Assembly (NCBI RefSeq): GCF_014650055.1
Contig: NZ_BMUF01000006.1
Location: 248,001-312,000, forward strand
Source: Streptomyces malachitofuscus
GTDB taxonomy: Bacteria > Actinomycetota > Actinomycetes > Streptomycetales > Streptomycetaceae
Length of the DNA: 64,000 nt
Direction: 5' to 3'
How positions within the stretch are numbered: position 1 is the first letter of the stretch; each line of letters opens with the position of its first letter. The translations under genes were made by a program, and so were the position numbers. This document shows, piece after piece, positions 29,853 through 38,166 of the stretch. The notes beneath the pieces are model-generated. The model was not told the origin of the DNA, made no database searches, and saw only the letters and a list, made by a program, of their open reading frames with translations.

Positions 29853-30377
29853 CTACTCGGATGCCGCCGCCGGTTCGACGTAGGTGTTGTCGAACCAGTC
29901 GATGAACTCGCGTACCGAGCCGATCTTGGCGACCCTGGCATGCAGCGCCTTCTGGTCGTGTCCGATCAGGAACCAGCCGGTGGTGACGGACTCCCCGCAA
30001 CCGCACTGGCACAGGCGGGCGTCGTGGGGGGACTCGAAGTAGGCGATCGGATTGCGGTGAGCCGCCACCGGGGGCTCACCTCCGACGTAGGCGTCGTACA
30101 CCTCGTCGCCCGGCTTGAGGAACCTGCCCTCGATGGCCTTGCGCCCGCCGGCCACCGGCACCAGCCGGTCGATCGCGATGGCCATGCGGACCGTGCCCTC
30201 GGCGGACAGCAGGGCGTACTGCTCCTTCTCGGCCCGCTCCCCGAGCACCCAGCAGCCGCGGTTCGCCTCGAACAGGGCCTCGTCGTCCATGGCCGGGTCC
30301 CAGCCGACATGGTTGCGCCCGAGCTGGTCCTCCTTCGGGTTGACGTAGCGCATGGAGCCGAGCGCGATGTGAATCAT
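29853..30377 (-). CDS. Uncharacterised protein with CGCGE...GHDQKALHARV motif
   Basis: Protein of 174 residues of unknown function. The C-terminal third contains CQCGCGE followed by FLIGHDQKALHARV, a small Cys/His motif seen in scattered bacterial and phage proteins and possibly a treble-clef-like metal site. The N-terminus starts MIHIALGSMRYVNPKEDQLGRNHVGWDP. No signal or membrane segment. ATG 30377 has GGGGGA upstream. A perfect 22-bp palindrome (30459-30480) stands about 80 nt before the start and may be its operator. It is convergent with the glycosidase gene, with only 15 nt between stops. Confidence 0.7.
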   Translation of the reverse strand: MIHIALGSMRYVNPKEDQLGRNHVGWDPAMDDEALFEANRGCWVLGERAEKEQYALLSAEGTVRMAIAIDRLVPVAGGRKAIEGRFLKPGDEVYDAYVGGEPPVAAHRNPIAYFESPHDARLCQCGCGESVTTGWFLIGHDQKALHARVAKIGSVREFIDWFDNTYVEPAAASE

Positions 30378-30458
30378 GGTGTCCCCCAATGTGACTGCGT
30401 ACAGGGCCACTTGCCCCGTCCGTCCTCACGCATCCTGGCAGGGGAGGCGGATACTTGC

Positions 30459-30480
30459 AACCCCTAGGAGCCTAGGGGTT
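30459..30480. promoter_or_regulatory. Perfect 22-bp palindrome (AACCCCTAGG arms)
   Basis: AACCCCTAGG (30459-30468) and CCTAGGGGTT (30471-30480) are exact inverted copies separated by 2 nt. The spacing is tight for a hairpin loop, and a proper terminator for the upstream gene is already present at 30499-30528. I therefore lean to an operator for the 29853-30377 gene. Confidence 0.45.
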
Positions 30481-30498
30481 GGCGTTGGGATCCTGTGT

Positions 30499-30528
30499 CC
30501 CGGCGGCTGTGTGACGACAGCCGCCGGG
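30499..30528 (-). terminator. Hairpin terminator
   Basis: A perfect 12-bp stem (30499-30510 with 30517-30528) and a 6-nt loop lie 10 nt beyond the stop of the 30538-31122 gene. Confidence 0.8.
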
Positions 30529-30537
30529 CCCGCCGGC

Positions 30538-31122
30538 TCAGTTGGCCAGCGCGACGCGCTCCACGTAGGCGACCTTCACGGACGCGATGTCGGACAGCTC
30601 ACGCCTGTCCTCGAACTCGCTGTACTCGTTGAACTCGCTCTTGTCGGCATCGGTCTTGCCGGCGGCCAGATGCGTCGACCCGATGTAGGTCTGGCCGACG
30701 AAGTCGCCGTCCTCGTCGAAGGCGTTGACGATGACGGAGTAGTTGGCGGGTTCGTCCCCCTCGTTGGTGATCTTGTAGACGAACTCGTAGGTCTCGTCGG
30801 TGTCCGCGTCGCAGTCGTTGTAGCTGAAGTCGTCGGTGTCGTCGCAGTCCTCGTACGCGTCGCTGTCGTCCGTGATGAGCTTGCCGCCCGAGACCTCGAC
30901 ATGGTCGATGGGGTCTTCGTCATCGGCCAGTGCCCACCAGGCGACTCCGCCGCCGGCGAGGAGTAACGCGACGACGCAGACGACTATGAGGAGACGCCCG
31001 GCCGGACGGCGGCCCGTCGCGGTGACCGGGGCAGCCGTGGGAAAGGCCTGCGTGGCAGCGGGCGGTGCCGCCGGGGGCGGCGGGGGAGTGGTGTCCGGTC
31101 TCTCGGGCGTGTTCTCGGTCAT
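30538..31122 (-). CDS. Membrane-anchored protein with Pro-rich N-terminus and FxLYD-like outer domain
   Basis: Protein of 194 residues. A Pro-rich cytoplasmic N-terminus (residues 1-42) leads to one transmembrane helix (LLIVVCVVALLLAGGGVAWW). An acidic outer domain of about 125 residues follows, with YEFVYKITNEGDEPANYSVIVNAFDEDGDFVGQ, a pattern like the FxLYD immunoglobulin-like domain. It contains two Cys that could form a disulphide (DCDD and NDCDAD). Function unknown. It starts 18 nt after the stop of the larger coiled-coil gene and is probably co-transcribed with it; a strong hairpin follows. Confidence 0.75.
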   Translation of the reverse strand: MTENTPERPDTTPPPPPAAPPAATQAFPTAAPVTATGRRPAGRLLIVVCVVALLLAGGGVAWWALADDEDPIDHVEVSGGKLITDDSDAYEDCDDTDDFSYNDCDADTDETYEFVYKITNEGDEPANYSVIVNAFDEDGDFVGQTYIGSTHLAAGKTDADKSEFNEYSEFEDRRELSDIASVKVAYVERVALAN

Positions 31123-31140
31123 GAAGGGCTCCCAGTCGGG

Positions 31141-32604
31141 TCAGGTGGACTCGGTGGAACTCCCGCCGGTGCGGTCGTCCGTCTTCACCATGCGGCTGAC
31201 GGTCCCCGCCAGGAAGAGCACGGCGGCAAGGACCGATACGACGCAGGCCGCCCCGAAGACATCGGACGTCTCGTCCTCGAACATGCCGGTCGCAGTCAGC
31301 GCGAGGAAGACGCCGGAGGTCTGCCAGCCGGTTCCGTCGGGCATCGGACCGGCGGACCGCGTGCGGATGCGGGGCAGCCACAACCGCAGCAGCTCGGCCA
31401 CGGCGGCCAGGGCGACGAGCCGGGAGGCGATCATCGTGTACGGGTGAGCCGTGTTGTTGCCCATCTCACCCACACCTACGACAGCAGTCAGACCGAAGTA
31501 GAGAACCGGAACCAGCCAGCCGGGGCTTGCCCTCACGCCCATCACCGGACGGTGACCGTTCCGGTCGGTGACCTTGGCGAGACCGACCGCCGGTGCCGCG
31601 TCCCCCGGAGTGCGGGGAGACGGAATGCCGGGAAGGTTCGGCGGCACCTCGGCGACCGGCCGGAGCGCGCGTTTCTGCGCCCGGCGGACGCGGCGGCCGA
31701 CATCGCCGTACGCCTCGATATGGGCGGACAACCGGTCCTGGAGGTCCCTCAGCTGTTCGGCCATCGCGTCGAACTCCGCCCGGCGTTCGGCCGCGAGCCG
31801 CCCCGCCTCACTCGCGGCACCGTCGAGCAGGCCGAGGGCCTCGGTGTGCAGCCGTACGGCCTCTTGGCGGGCCGTCTCGGCGGTCCGCGGCACCTCTGCC
31901 AACTCCTGGCGCAGACGGACCCGTTCGGCCTCGATGATCTCGGTGATGCGGTGCCGTTCGTCCGGGGGCAGCTTGTGCGGGGCGCGGGCCTCCGCGCGGG
32001 CGAGGACGGCCCGCCGCCACTCCAGCAGCGGGCGGCCACGGTGCTCGCCGATGCCGTTGATGTGGACCCTGCCGCCCTTGGTGCGGTGGATGTAGAGGAC
32101 GTCGCCGCCCTTGCCGTTCGGCGCCTTGCCCCAGCTCACGTCGTGGAAGTCGGCCGCGGTCCTGATGCCCTGCGCCGACAGGCTGCGGACGAGGCCTTCG
32201 CCGATGCCGTTCACCTCGCGGGCGTTGAGGTAGGTGCTGCCGAGGGCACGCTCGACGGACTGACGGCGCAGGACGGACAGGGCCTGGCCTTCTCGGCGTT
32301 CGCGTTCCCCGTCCAGGGCGCCGATCCGGTGGTTCAGCGAGGCCTCCTGGACGGCCCGTTCCTCCTCGATGCGCCGCAGCTTCTCGCCGTGGGCGGTCTC
32401 GACGCGCTTGCGCTGCCTCGCCTCGTGCTGGAGGCGCCGCTGATCGGCGACCTCGAAGGCGCGGCGCTTGGAGAGGAGACGGCGGAGGGCGCCGATCGAC
32501 TCGACGAGCCGGCGGCGTTCCGCACGCACGTCCGACGGGGAAGGGGCGGCCGATGGCGGGACGGGAGCCGATCCGTCCCGGCGCGGGGTGGTGCTGTCGG
32601 TCAA
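31141..32604 (-). CDS. Coiled-coil protein with HhH-like segment and C-terminal membrane helices
   Basis: Protein of about 487 residues. Residues about 25-95 form a charged coiled coil (many Arg/Glu heptads). Then comes LNAREVNGIGEGLVRSLSAQGIRTAADF, which resembles a helix-hairpin-helix as in DNA-repair proteins, and a conserved-looking block ending HINGIGEHRGRPLLEWRRA. More coiled coil follows. The last 130 residues hold about four hydrophobic helices. Function unknown. The start is uncertain: TTG 32604 has GAGGAAG 7-13 nt upstream, and codon use before it looks non-coding; an in-frame start at 32745 exists. The stretch 32605-32894 (290 nt) holds no gene that I can support. Confidence 0.7.
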   Translation of the reverse strand: MTDSTTPRRDGSAPVPPSAAPSPSDVRAERRRLVESIGALRRLLSKRRAFEVADQRRLQHEARQRKRVETAHGEKLRRIEEERAVQEASLNHRIGALDGERERREGQALSVLRRQSVERALGSTYLNAREVNGIGEGLVRSLSAQGIRTAADFHDVSWGKAPNGKGGDVLYIHRTKGGRVHINGIGEHRGRPLLEWRRAVLARAEARAPHKLPPDERHRITEIIEAERVRLRQELAEVPRTAETARQEAVRLHTEALGLLDGAASEAGRLAAERRAEFDAMAEQLRDLQDRLSAHIEAYGDVGRRVRRAQKRALRPVAEVPPNLPGIPSPRTPGDAAPAVGLAKVTDRNGHRPVMGVRASPGWLVPVLYFGLTAVVGVGEMGNNTAHPYTMIASRLVALAAVAELLRLWLPRIRTRSAGPMPDGTGWQTSGVFLALTATGMFEDETSDVFGAACVVSVLAAVLFLAGTVSRMVKTDDRTGGSSTEST

Positions 32605-32894
32605 CGGGGGCTTCCTCAGGCAAGCGGGGGTGTCGAAGGGCCGGGGCCCGGTGGCGGGCGAGGCAGGAAGTTGGTTCCGGCCACGGCCCACACCGGAGGT
32701 GACCTGCGACGACAGGAAAAGGTTGTACGCAGCACCGAGGAACATGTGCCCCAGGGCTCAGCACGCCCCCCTCTTGAAAGAGGCACCCACCCTGTCGCAG
32801 ATCGCTCCATTGGTGGATCCTTCCTCGAGGCAAGTCCGTCCCGAGCCCGGTCGAACCGTTCATGAAGCGACGCACCGCACCGCAGGGAGCCGCC

Positions 32895-33923
32895 GTGACC
32901 GCCGTCCTGACCCTACGAGCCCGCATCCGGCTCGTCCTCGCCGTACTCCTCCTCACCCTCGTGCCCACCGCCCCCGCACTCGCCGCCGCCCCACTCCGGA
33001 CGGACACTCCGACCGTCGCCGCCGGTGCCGCGAGACCGCACGGCGCCGAGGTCGTCGCGGTCACCCGGGTCGCGGACCGCCAGCTCGACCTGACGGTCCG
33101 CTCCAGGGCCCTCGGCGGCCGGACGGTCAACGTCCGTCTCCTCACCCCCGACGGCTGGAACCCGGCCGACCGACACCGGCACTGGCCCACCTTCTGGCTC
33201 CTGCACGGCTGCTGCGGCGACTACACGTCCTGGACCGCCAGGACGGACGTCGCGGCCATCGACAGCCTGCGCGACGTGCTCGTCGTCATGCCCGAGGCCG
33301 GCTGGAACGGCTGGTACAGCGACTGGTGGAACCACGGCCAGGGCGGCGACCCCGCCTGGGAGACCTTCCACACGGTCGAGCTGCGGCACCTCCTGGAGCG
33401 CGACTGGGGCGCAGGCCGCAACCGCGTCGTGGCCGGCCTGTCGATGGGCGGCCAGGGGGCCCTGCTGTACGCCGCCCGCCACCCCGGAATGTTCAGGGCC
33501 ACCGCCGCCTACTCCGGTTCCGCGCACCCGCTCCTGAACGACGAGTCGGTCGACCGCATCATGGGCTTCTTCGCCGGCCAGGGCAACGACCCCCTGCGCG
33601 TCTGGGGCGACCCGGTCGCCCAGCGCCGCATCTGGCAGGCGCACGACCCCTACCACCTGGCCAAGCGCCTCAAGCACCTCCCCGTGTACCTCTCCTGCGG
33701 AGACGGCACCACCGGCCCCCTGGACGCACCGGGCAGCACCAGCGCCCTCGAGGCGGACTTCAACCGCCAGAACCACGCCCTGGCCGCGGAGCTGAGGCGC
33801 GTCGGCGCGAAACACCTGACCACCCACTTCTACGGCCCCGGCACACACGCCTGGCCCTACTGGCAACGCGAACTGCACGCCTCACTCCCGATGCTGCTCG
33901 GGGCGTTGGGCGTGAACCGCTGA
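32895..33923 (+). CDS. Secreted alpha/beta-hydrolase esterase (esterase D / antigen 85-like)
   Basis: Exported esterase of about 342 residues. A signal peptide (ARIRLVLAVLLLTLVPTAPALAAA) is followed by a non-catalytic stretch, then the hydrolase core. LLHGCCGDYTSW marks the oxyanion region, GLSMGGQGAL holds the nucleophile Ser, and a late His lies in FYGPGTHAWPYW. This is the esterase D/mycolyltransferase branch (Pfam Esterase). The substrate is unknown; acyl-xylan or other carbohydrate esters are usual. GTG 32895 is preferred over ATG 32862 because AGGGAG stands at good spacing before it. The gene stands alone. Confidence 0.87.
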   Translation: MTAVLTLRARIRLVLAVLLLTLVPTAPALAAAPLRTDTPTVAAGAARPHGAEVVAVTRVADRQLDLTVRSRALGGRTVNVRLLTPDGWNPADRHRHWPTFWLLHGCCGDYTSWTARTDVAAIDSLRDVLVVMPEAGWNGWYSDWWNHGQGGDPAWETFHTVELRHLLERDWGAGRNRVVAGLSMGGQGALLYAARHPGMFRATAAYSGSAHPLLNDESVDRIMGFFAGQGNDPLRVWGDPVAQRRIWQAHDPYHLAKRLKHLPVYLSCGDGTTGPLDAPGSTSALEADFNRQNHALAAELRRVGAKHLTTHFYGPGTHAWPYWQRELHASLPMLLGALGVNR

Positions 33924-34091
33924 GGAGCGTGCGTTCCGAGACGCGTGCTCGTGCCGCCCTGACGCCTGCGGCATATGGAGGGCGGACGGAATACTGCGGT
34001 CGCAGAAAGGACTTGTGAAGCCGCTGCGGACAGCGTGTGATGGCACGCGTGCCTGCGTGGCGAAGTGTGGGTGCCGACCCGAGGGGGAGCA

Positions 34092-34490
34092 GTGGCGGAC
34101 TGGATCTACATCCTCAATCCGAACAAGGACACGCTCGACGACGAGCCGTCCGACAAGGAGACGATGCGCCGACTGGCGGAGGAGGAGCCCGCACTCGAGC
34201 TCTGGCTCAGCCGTCGCAACCGTATGGAGATCGGCGACCGCCTCTGGTTCTTCTTCACCCACCCGGAGTCGGCGGTCGCCGCCGTTGCCGAAGTCGACAA
34301 GGAGCCCTGGGACGATCCGGAGGACCCGGAGGTCTCCTACCTGGTCGGCGTGACTCTTCTCGACGAGGCGACGCAGGCGCTGTACCGCGCCCCGGTGAGC
34401 CGCGACGAGTTGGGGCTCGGGCAGGTGCGGTCGGTGCAGAAGGTGAAGCCGCAGGCGCTTCCGGTGCTGCTGGAGCGGGCGGGCCTCTGA
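34092..34490 (+). CDS. Small EVE/PUA-like protein, uncharacterised
   Basis: Protein of about 132 residues. It starts DWIYILNPNKDT and contains LELWLSRRNRMEIGDRLWFFFTHP with a following strand, which resembles the EVE/PUA-like fold that binds modified bases, but the match is by eye and weak. GTG 34092 is preceded by GGGGGAG at short spacing; ATG 34065 is an alternative. A 17-bp hairpin follows directly. It is followed on the opposite strand by an APH-like gene. Confidence 0.65.
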   Translation: MADWIYILNPNKDTLDDEPSDKETMRRLAEEEPALELWLSRRNRMEIGDRLWFFFTHPESAVAAVAEVDKEPWDDPEDPEVSYLVGVTLLDEATQALYRAPVSRDELGLGQVRSVQKVKPQALPVLLERAGL

Positions 34491-34499
34491 CGGGCACGT

Positions 34500-34541
34500 G
34501 GAGCGTTCACCCTGCCTGGTGTCCGGCAGGGTGAACGCTCC
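34500..34541. terminator. Bidirectional hairpin terminator
   Basis: A perfect 17-bp stem (34500-34516 with 34525-34541) and an 8-nt loop lie between the convergent EVE-like and phosphotransferase genes. Confidence 0.85.
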
Positions 34542-34570
34542 TGACGCGACCTTCCGTCCCCCCGGCCCCC

Positions 34571-35470
34571 TCAGCCCGCGAGGGCCGCCGAGATCTGCCG
34601 CGTGGTCTGGGCGGCGATGACCGGATTGACGGCGGCGTAGGAGGAGTAGGCGTTCAGGCCGGTGGCCAGGGCCCAGCCGCGGCCCCGCAGCCAGGTGGCT
34701 TCGTCGACGCCCAGTGTGTCGCGGAAGACGGCCCGGCTGTCGGCCGTCATCAGCGTGAAGGCGATCATCAGGTCGGGGGCAGGGTCACCGACACCGAGAC
34801 CGCCGAAGTCGATGACCGCACTGAGGCGTCCCTCGATGGTCAGCAGGTTGCCGGTGTGGAAGTCGCCGTGGAACCAGACCGGGGGACCGCTCCACCCCGG
34901 GGCGTTCAGCGCCTCGTCCCACAGTGCGGTCATCGCGGGCCCGTCGAAGACATCGTCGAGCCGGTCGATGGCGGCACGCGTCGCGCGGTCCCGGTCGGAC
35001 AACGGACGGTCGGTGAGGTCGTCGGGGAGGTGAGCGACGGACAGGTCCTCGGGGGCGAACCGCTGCAGGGCGGCCAGGAACCGCGCCAGTTCGACGGCGG
35101 CCGTCGCCGAGTCCGCCAGGGCCTCGACGGTCGCGACCTCCCCGTCCAGCCACCGGGACACCGCCCACGGCCACGGATAGCCGAAGTCCGGCTCGCCCAC
35201 CCCCACCGGTGCCGGGATCGCCAAGGGAAGGTGCGGGGCGAGCCGGGGCAGCCAGCGGGACTCCTTCCGCGCCTGCCCGATCGCCCCGGCGTGACGAGGC
35301 AGCCGGACGGACAGCTCCTCGCCCAGGCGGTAGATCACGTGGTCGGAACCGGCCGGGTCGAGCATCTCCAGCGGCAGTGCGGCCCACTGCGGGAACTGGG
35401 TGTCGACCAGGCGCCTCGCCAGCGTCGCATCGATCTCGGGGAGGGGGTGCGCGACTTCAGCGGTTGCCAA
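34571..35470 (-). CDS. Aminoglycoside phosphotransferase-family kinase
   Basis: Cytoplasmic small-molecule kinase of 299 residues of the APH/choline-kinase superfamily. The catalytic loop is HGDFHTGNLL (catalytic Asp) and the metal-binding segment is VIDFGGLGVGDPAPDL. The family phosphorylates aminoglycosides, macrolides, homoserine or other alcohols; the target cannot be told here. It begins with TTG 35470, strongly supported by AGGAG 6-10 nt upstream. It is convergent with the EVE-like gene and lies near the MerR/erythromycin-esterase pair, so a resistance role is possible but unproven. Confidence 0.87.
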   Translation of the reverse strand: MATAEVAHPLPEIDATLARRLVDTQFPQWAALPLEMLDPAGSDHVIYRLGEELSVRLPRHAGAIGQARKESRWLPRLAPHLPLAIPAPVGVGEPDFGYPWPWAVSRWLDGEVATVEALADSATAAVELARFLAALQRFAPEDLSVAHLPDDLTDRPLSDRDRATRAAIDRLDDVFDGPAMTALWDEALNAPGWSGPPVWFHGDFHTGNLLTIEGRLSAVIDFGGLGVGDPAPDLMIAFTLMTADSRAVFRDTLGVDEATWLRGRGWALATGLNAYSSYAAVNPVIAAQTTRQISAALAG

Positions 35471-35577
35471 GAAGGCTCCTGTGGTCGGCCCGCTCCGAAC
35501 GGCGGGCGGTCACAAGCCATCACACCGAGGGAGCGTCGGTCTGTCGAACGCTTTTCCCGAGCACCTCTGTCGATGAC

Positions 35578-36312
35578 CTATTCGCGGGCGCGGAGGTAGG
35601 CGTCCAGTTCCGCGGCCCCCGCGAGCATCACCCGTCCCCGGGCGGACAGCCGGCCGTGCCACGCGCGCAACGTGTCCTCCAACGGCTCGAGTCCGCCCGC
35701 CTCCCGCACCTGTGCGATCAGCGGAGCGATCTGCTCCAACAGCTGTCCGCCACGCCGGAGTTGATGCGCCAGCCGCGCGTCGCGTACGTCGGCGTCGTCG
35801 TAGACCCGGTACCCGGTCACCGGATCCCGGCGCGGGCGCACGAGTCCGGCCGCCTCCCACTTGCGCAAGGTCGCCGGCCGGACCCCCAGTTCCGCGGCCA
35901 ACGGGCCGATGAACGTACGCCCCGAGCGGGGCGCGGGGGTCTCGCGCGAGGGCCGCCTCTCCGGGGACAGGGAGCGGAGCGCCCTCTCCACGGCCTCCAG
36001 TGTGCGCCGGTCCTCGAGCAACTGGGCGTGGCTCTCGTCGATCAGGCGGAGCGCCTCGTCGACCGCGCCCCGGTTCACGGCCTGCATGACCGCCGTCGCC
36101 GTCCGGTGACTGTGGCCGGGCACCAGGGCGATAAACGCGCTGAGGGCCTGCGCGTGCAGCTCCGTGTAGGTGCGATAGCCGTGGGCCGTGCGGCCGGCCG
36201 GAGGGAGGATGCCGGCCTCCTCGTAGTTCCTGACGGCCTGCGTGGACAGACCGTGGCGTCGTGCCAGGTCGACCGGCCTGAGCTTCCCAGTGCGTTGAAG
36301 GTTTTGCCCCAC
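35578..36312 (-). CDS. MerR-family regulator with two HTH domains (TioE-like)
   Basis: Regulator of about 244 residues that carries two MerR-type DNA-binding domains in one chain. The first is near the N-terminus (KLRPVDLARRHGLSTQAVRNYEEAGILPPAGRT). The second is at about residues 130-200 (PLAAELGVRPATLRKWEAAGLVRPRRDP). A helical linker joins them. This architecture matches the TioE family. I choose GTG 36312; a TTG at 36354 is in frame but would place the promoter of the divergent gene inside the coding sequence. It is divergent from an erythromycin-esterase-like gene, which it probably controls. Confidence 0.85.
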   Translation of the reverse strand: MGQNLQRTGKLRPVDLARRHGLSTQAVRNYEEAGILPPAGRTAHGYRTYTELHAQALSAFIALVPGHSHRTATAVMQAVNRGAVDEALRLIDESHAQLLEDRRTLEAVERALRSLSPERRPSRETPAPRSGRTFIGPLAAELGVRPATLRKWEAAGLVRPRRDPVTGYRVYDDADVRDARLAHQLRRGGQLLEQIAPLIAQVREAGGLEPLEDTLRAWHGRLSARGRVMLAGAAELDAYLRARE

Positions 36313-36333
36313 GAAGCCGACGATATCGCGTAC

Positions 36334-36351
36334 AACCCTCCATCGAAAGTT
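36334..36351. promoter_or_regulatory. Possible MerR operator between the regulator and the esterase gene
   Basis: AACCCTCCATCGAAAGTT is an imperfect 18-bp dyad (about 14 of 18 positions symmetric) that lies 20-37 nt before the esterase ATG, the place where MerR regulators sit between -35 and -10. Confidence 0.4.
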
Positions 36352-36370
36352 CAACGATACGGTTTAGAGC

Positions 36371-37585
36371 ATGGGAACCGACACCAAGCACATCGCCCAT
36401 CCCGTCGACGCCGCAACCGTGATGAAGCTGCTCCCGTCCCGCCCGCGGGTACTGGCCCTCGGAGAGCCCACCCACGGCGAGGACGCGCTGCTCCACCTGC
36501 GCAACGAGGTCTTCCGGCAGCTCGTGGAACAGGAGGGCTACCGCACGATCGCGCTCGAAAGTGACTGCCTGAGGGGCCTGGTCGTGGACGCGTACGTCAT
36601 TACCGGAACCGGCACCCTCGACGAGGTCATGGAGCACGGATTCAGTCACGGGTGGGGCGCGTCGGAGGGCAATCGCGCACTCGTCCGCTGGATGCGGGAG
36701 TACAACGAGGAGCACCCGGCGTCCGAGCAGCTCCGCTTCGCGGGCATGGACGGCCCGCTGGAGATCACCGGCGCCGCGAGCCCGAGGCAGTCCCTCACCG
36801 CCCTCCACGACTACCTCTCGGCGCACGTCGACCCGGACCTGCTTCCCTGCACCGCGGACACCCTCGACCGTCTCCTCGGCGCCGACGAGCGGTGGACCGA
36901 CGAGGCCGTGATGACCGACCCGTCCCGGTCCGTGGGCCGGTCCGCCGAGGCCACGGAGCTGCGGCTGCTCGCCGACGACCTGGTCGCGCTGCTCGACACA
37001 CAGACGCCCCACCTGCTCACGGCGACCTCACGGGAGGACTGGGACCGGGCGCGCCTGTACGGACGTACCGCCACGGGTCTGCTGCGCTACCACTTCTGGA
37101 TGGCCGACCCCTCACCCGCCCGCATGACACGCCTGCTGGCCACGCGGGACGCGATGATGTCCGGCAACCTCCTCGCCCTCGCCGCGCGCGGCCCGGTACT
37201 GGTCCACGCCCAGAACAGCCACCTCCAGCGGGACAAGAGCTCGATGAGCATGTGGGACCATCCGCGCCTGGAGTGGTGGAGCGCCGGCGCCCTCGTGAGC
37301 GCGCACCTCGGAGACCAGTACGCCTTCCTGGCCACCGCGCTCGGCACGATCCGGCACCAGGGAGTGGACACGCCGGCCCCCGACACCCTCGAAGGGTTCC
37401 TGTACGCCCTCACCGAGGACCGCTGCGTCATCGACCCCGCCCGCCTGTCCGCCGCGCTCGGGGACCAGTGCCCCCCGCTCCGGGTGTCCCCGTGGTTCGG
37501 CTACGCGCCGTTCGACCCGGCTCAACTGCCGCGCACGGACGGGATCGTGTTCCTCGCGGACGTGACGCGGAGCCCGCAACCTTAA
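36371..37585 (+). CDS. Erythromycin esterase family protein
   Basis: Protein of 404 residues of the erythromycin esterase (Ere) family. The metal/catalytic motif GEPTHGE near residue 30 fits the conserved GE-x-THG of Ere enzymes, followed by IALESD. A later His lies in VHAQNSHLQRDKSS, matching the second conserved His. Ere proteins hydrolyse macrolide lactones, but many homologues in producers have other substrates; activity on macrolides is inference only. It starts at ATG 36371, close to the divergent TioE-like regulator with an operator-like dyad between them. Confidence 0.87.
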   Translation: MGTDTKHIAHPVDAATVMKLLPSRPRVLALGEPTHGEDALLHLRNEVFRQLVEQEGYRTIALESDCLRGLVVDAYVITGTGTLDEVMEHGFSHGWGASEGNRALVRWMREYNEEHPASEQLRFAGMDGPLEITGAASPRQSLTALHDYLSAHVDPDLLPCTADTLDRLLGADERWTDEAVMTDPSRSVGRSAEATELRLLADDLVALLDTQTPHLLTATSREDWDRARLYGRTATGLLRYHFWMADPSPARMTRLLATRDAMMSGNLLALAARGPVLVHAQNSHLQRDKSSMSMWDHPRLEWWSAGALVSAHLGDQYAFLATALGTIRHQGVDTPAPDTLEGFLYALTEDRCVIDPARLSAALGDQCPPLRVSPWFGYAPFDPAQLPRTDGIVFLADVTRSPQP

Positions 37586-37602
37586 GTGTGCTCGCGCGTG
37601 GT

Positions 37603-38073
37603 TCAGGCGGCGTGGGGCCGGGCCCCGGAGCCCGGTTTCGCGGCGACCTCGTCGGGAGCCAGCGCGGTGTGCCCCTGCTCGCACTCGACCACCACGCGTA
37701 CGGGGGTCCCGCACTCCTCGTGCCGCAGATCGAGGACCGGCCCGTCCCCGTCCGCCATGTGCGTCTCACCCCACTGCTTCAACGCCACCAGGACCGGCCA
37801 CAGGTCCCAGCCCTTGCGTGTCACGCGGTACTCGTGGCGAGCACGGCTGCCGGGCTCCTGGTAGGGCACCGCCCGCAGGATGCCCGCGGCGGTCAGCTTC
37901 CGGAGACGGTCGCTGAGGACGGCCTCCGACAGGCCGATGTGGCGGCGGAACTCGTCGAAGCGACGGACTCCGTTGCAGGCGTCGCGCAGGATCAACAGGG
38001 TCCACTTCTCGCCGACCACGCCGAGCGTGAGCTGGACCGGACAGTTCTCCGTGCTCGTCTCAAGCCACTTCAT
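37603..38073 (-). CDS. HxlR-family transcriptional regulator
   Basis: Winged-helix regulator of 156 residues. CPVQLTLGVVGEKWTLLILRDACNGVRRFDEF is the HxlR hallmark: an N-terminal Cys followed by the GEKWT helix. The recognition helix lies near GLSEAVLSDRLRKLTAAGIL. HxlR proteins often sense electrophiles or aldehydes through the N-terminal Cys. A C-terminal tail (HEECGTPVRVVVECEQGH) adds a small Cys pair. ATG 38073 is the start. The gene is divergent from a thioesterase gene, whose promoter is flanked by CTGACTT inverted half-sites that this regulator may bind. Confidence 0.92.
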   Translation of the reverse strand: MKWLETSTENCPVQLTLGVVGEKWTLLILRDACNGVRRFDEFRRHIGLSEAVLSDRLRKLTAAGILRAVPYQEPGSRARHEYRVTRKGWDLWPVLVALKQWGETHMADGDGPVLDLRHEECGTPVRVVVECEQGHTALAPDEVAAKPGSGARPHAA

Positions 38074-38090
38074 ACCGCCATCGTAGGAGC

Positions 38091-38148
38091 CTGACTTCGT
38101 GATTGACAGCCAGCCGCGACAAGCGCTAGCTTCGATTTCGAAAGTCAG
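38091..38148. promoter_or_regulatory. HxlR/thioesterase intergenic promoter with flanking half-sites
   Basis: A good promoter for the thioesterase gene, TTGACA (38103-38108), 18-nt spacer, TAGCTT (38127-38132), lies between CTGACTT (38091-38097) and its inverted copy AAGTCAG (38142-38148). The half-sites are candidates for HxlR binding. Confidence 0.6.
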
Positions 38149-38166
38149 ACCGGGAGGAGCTGGGCT

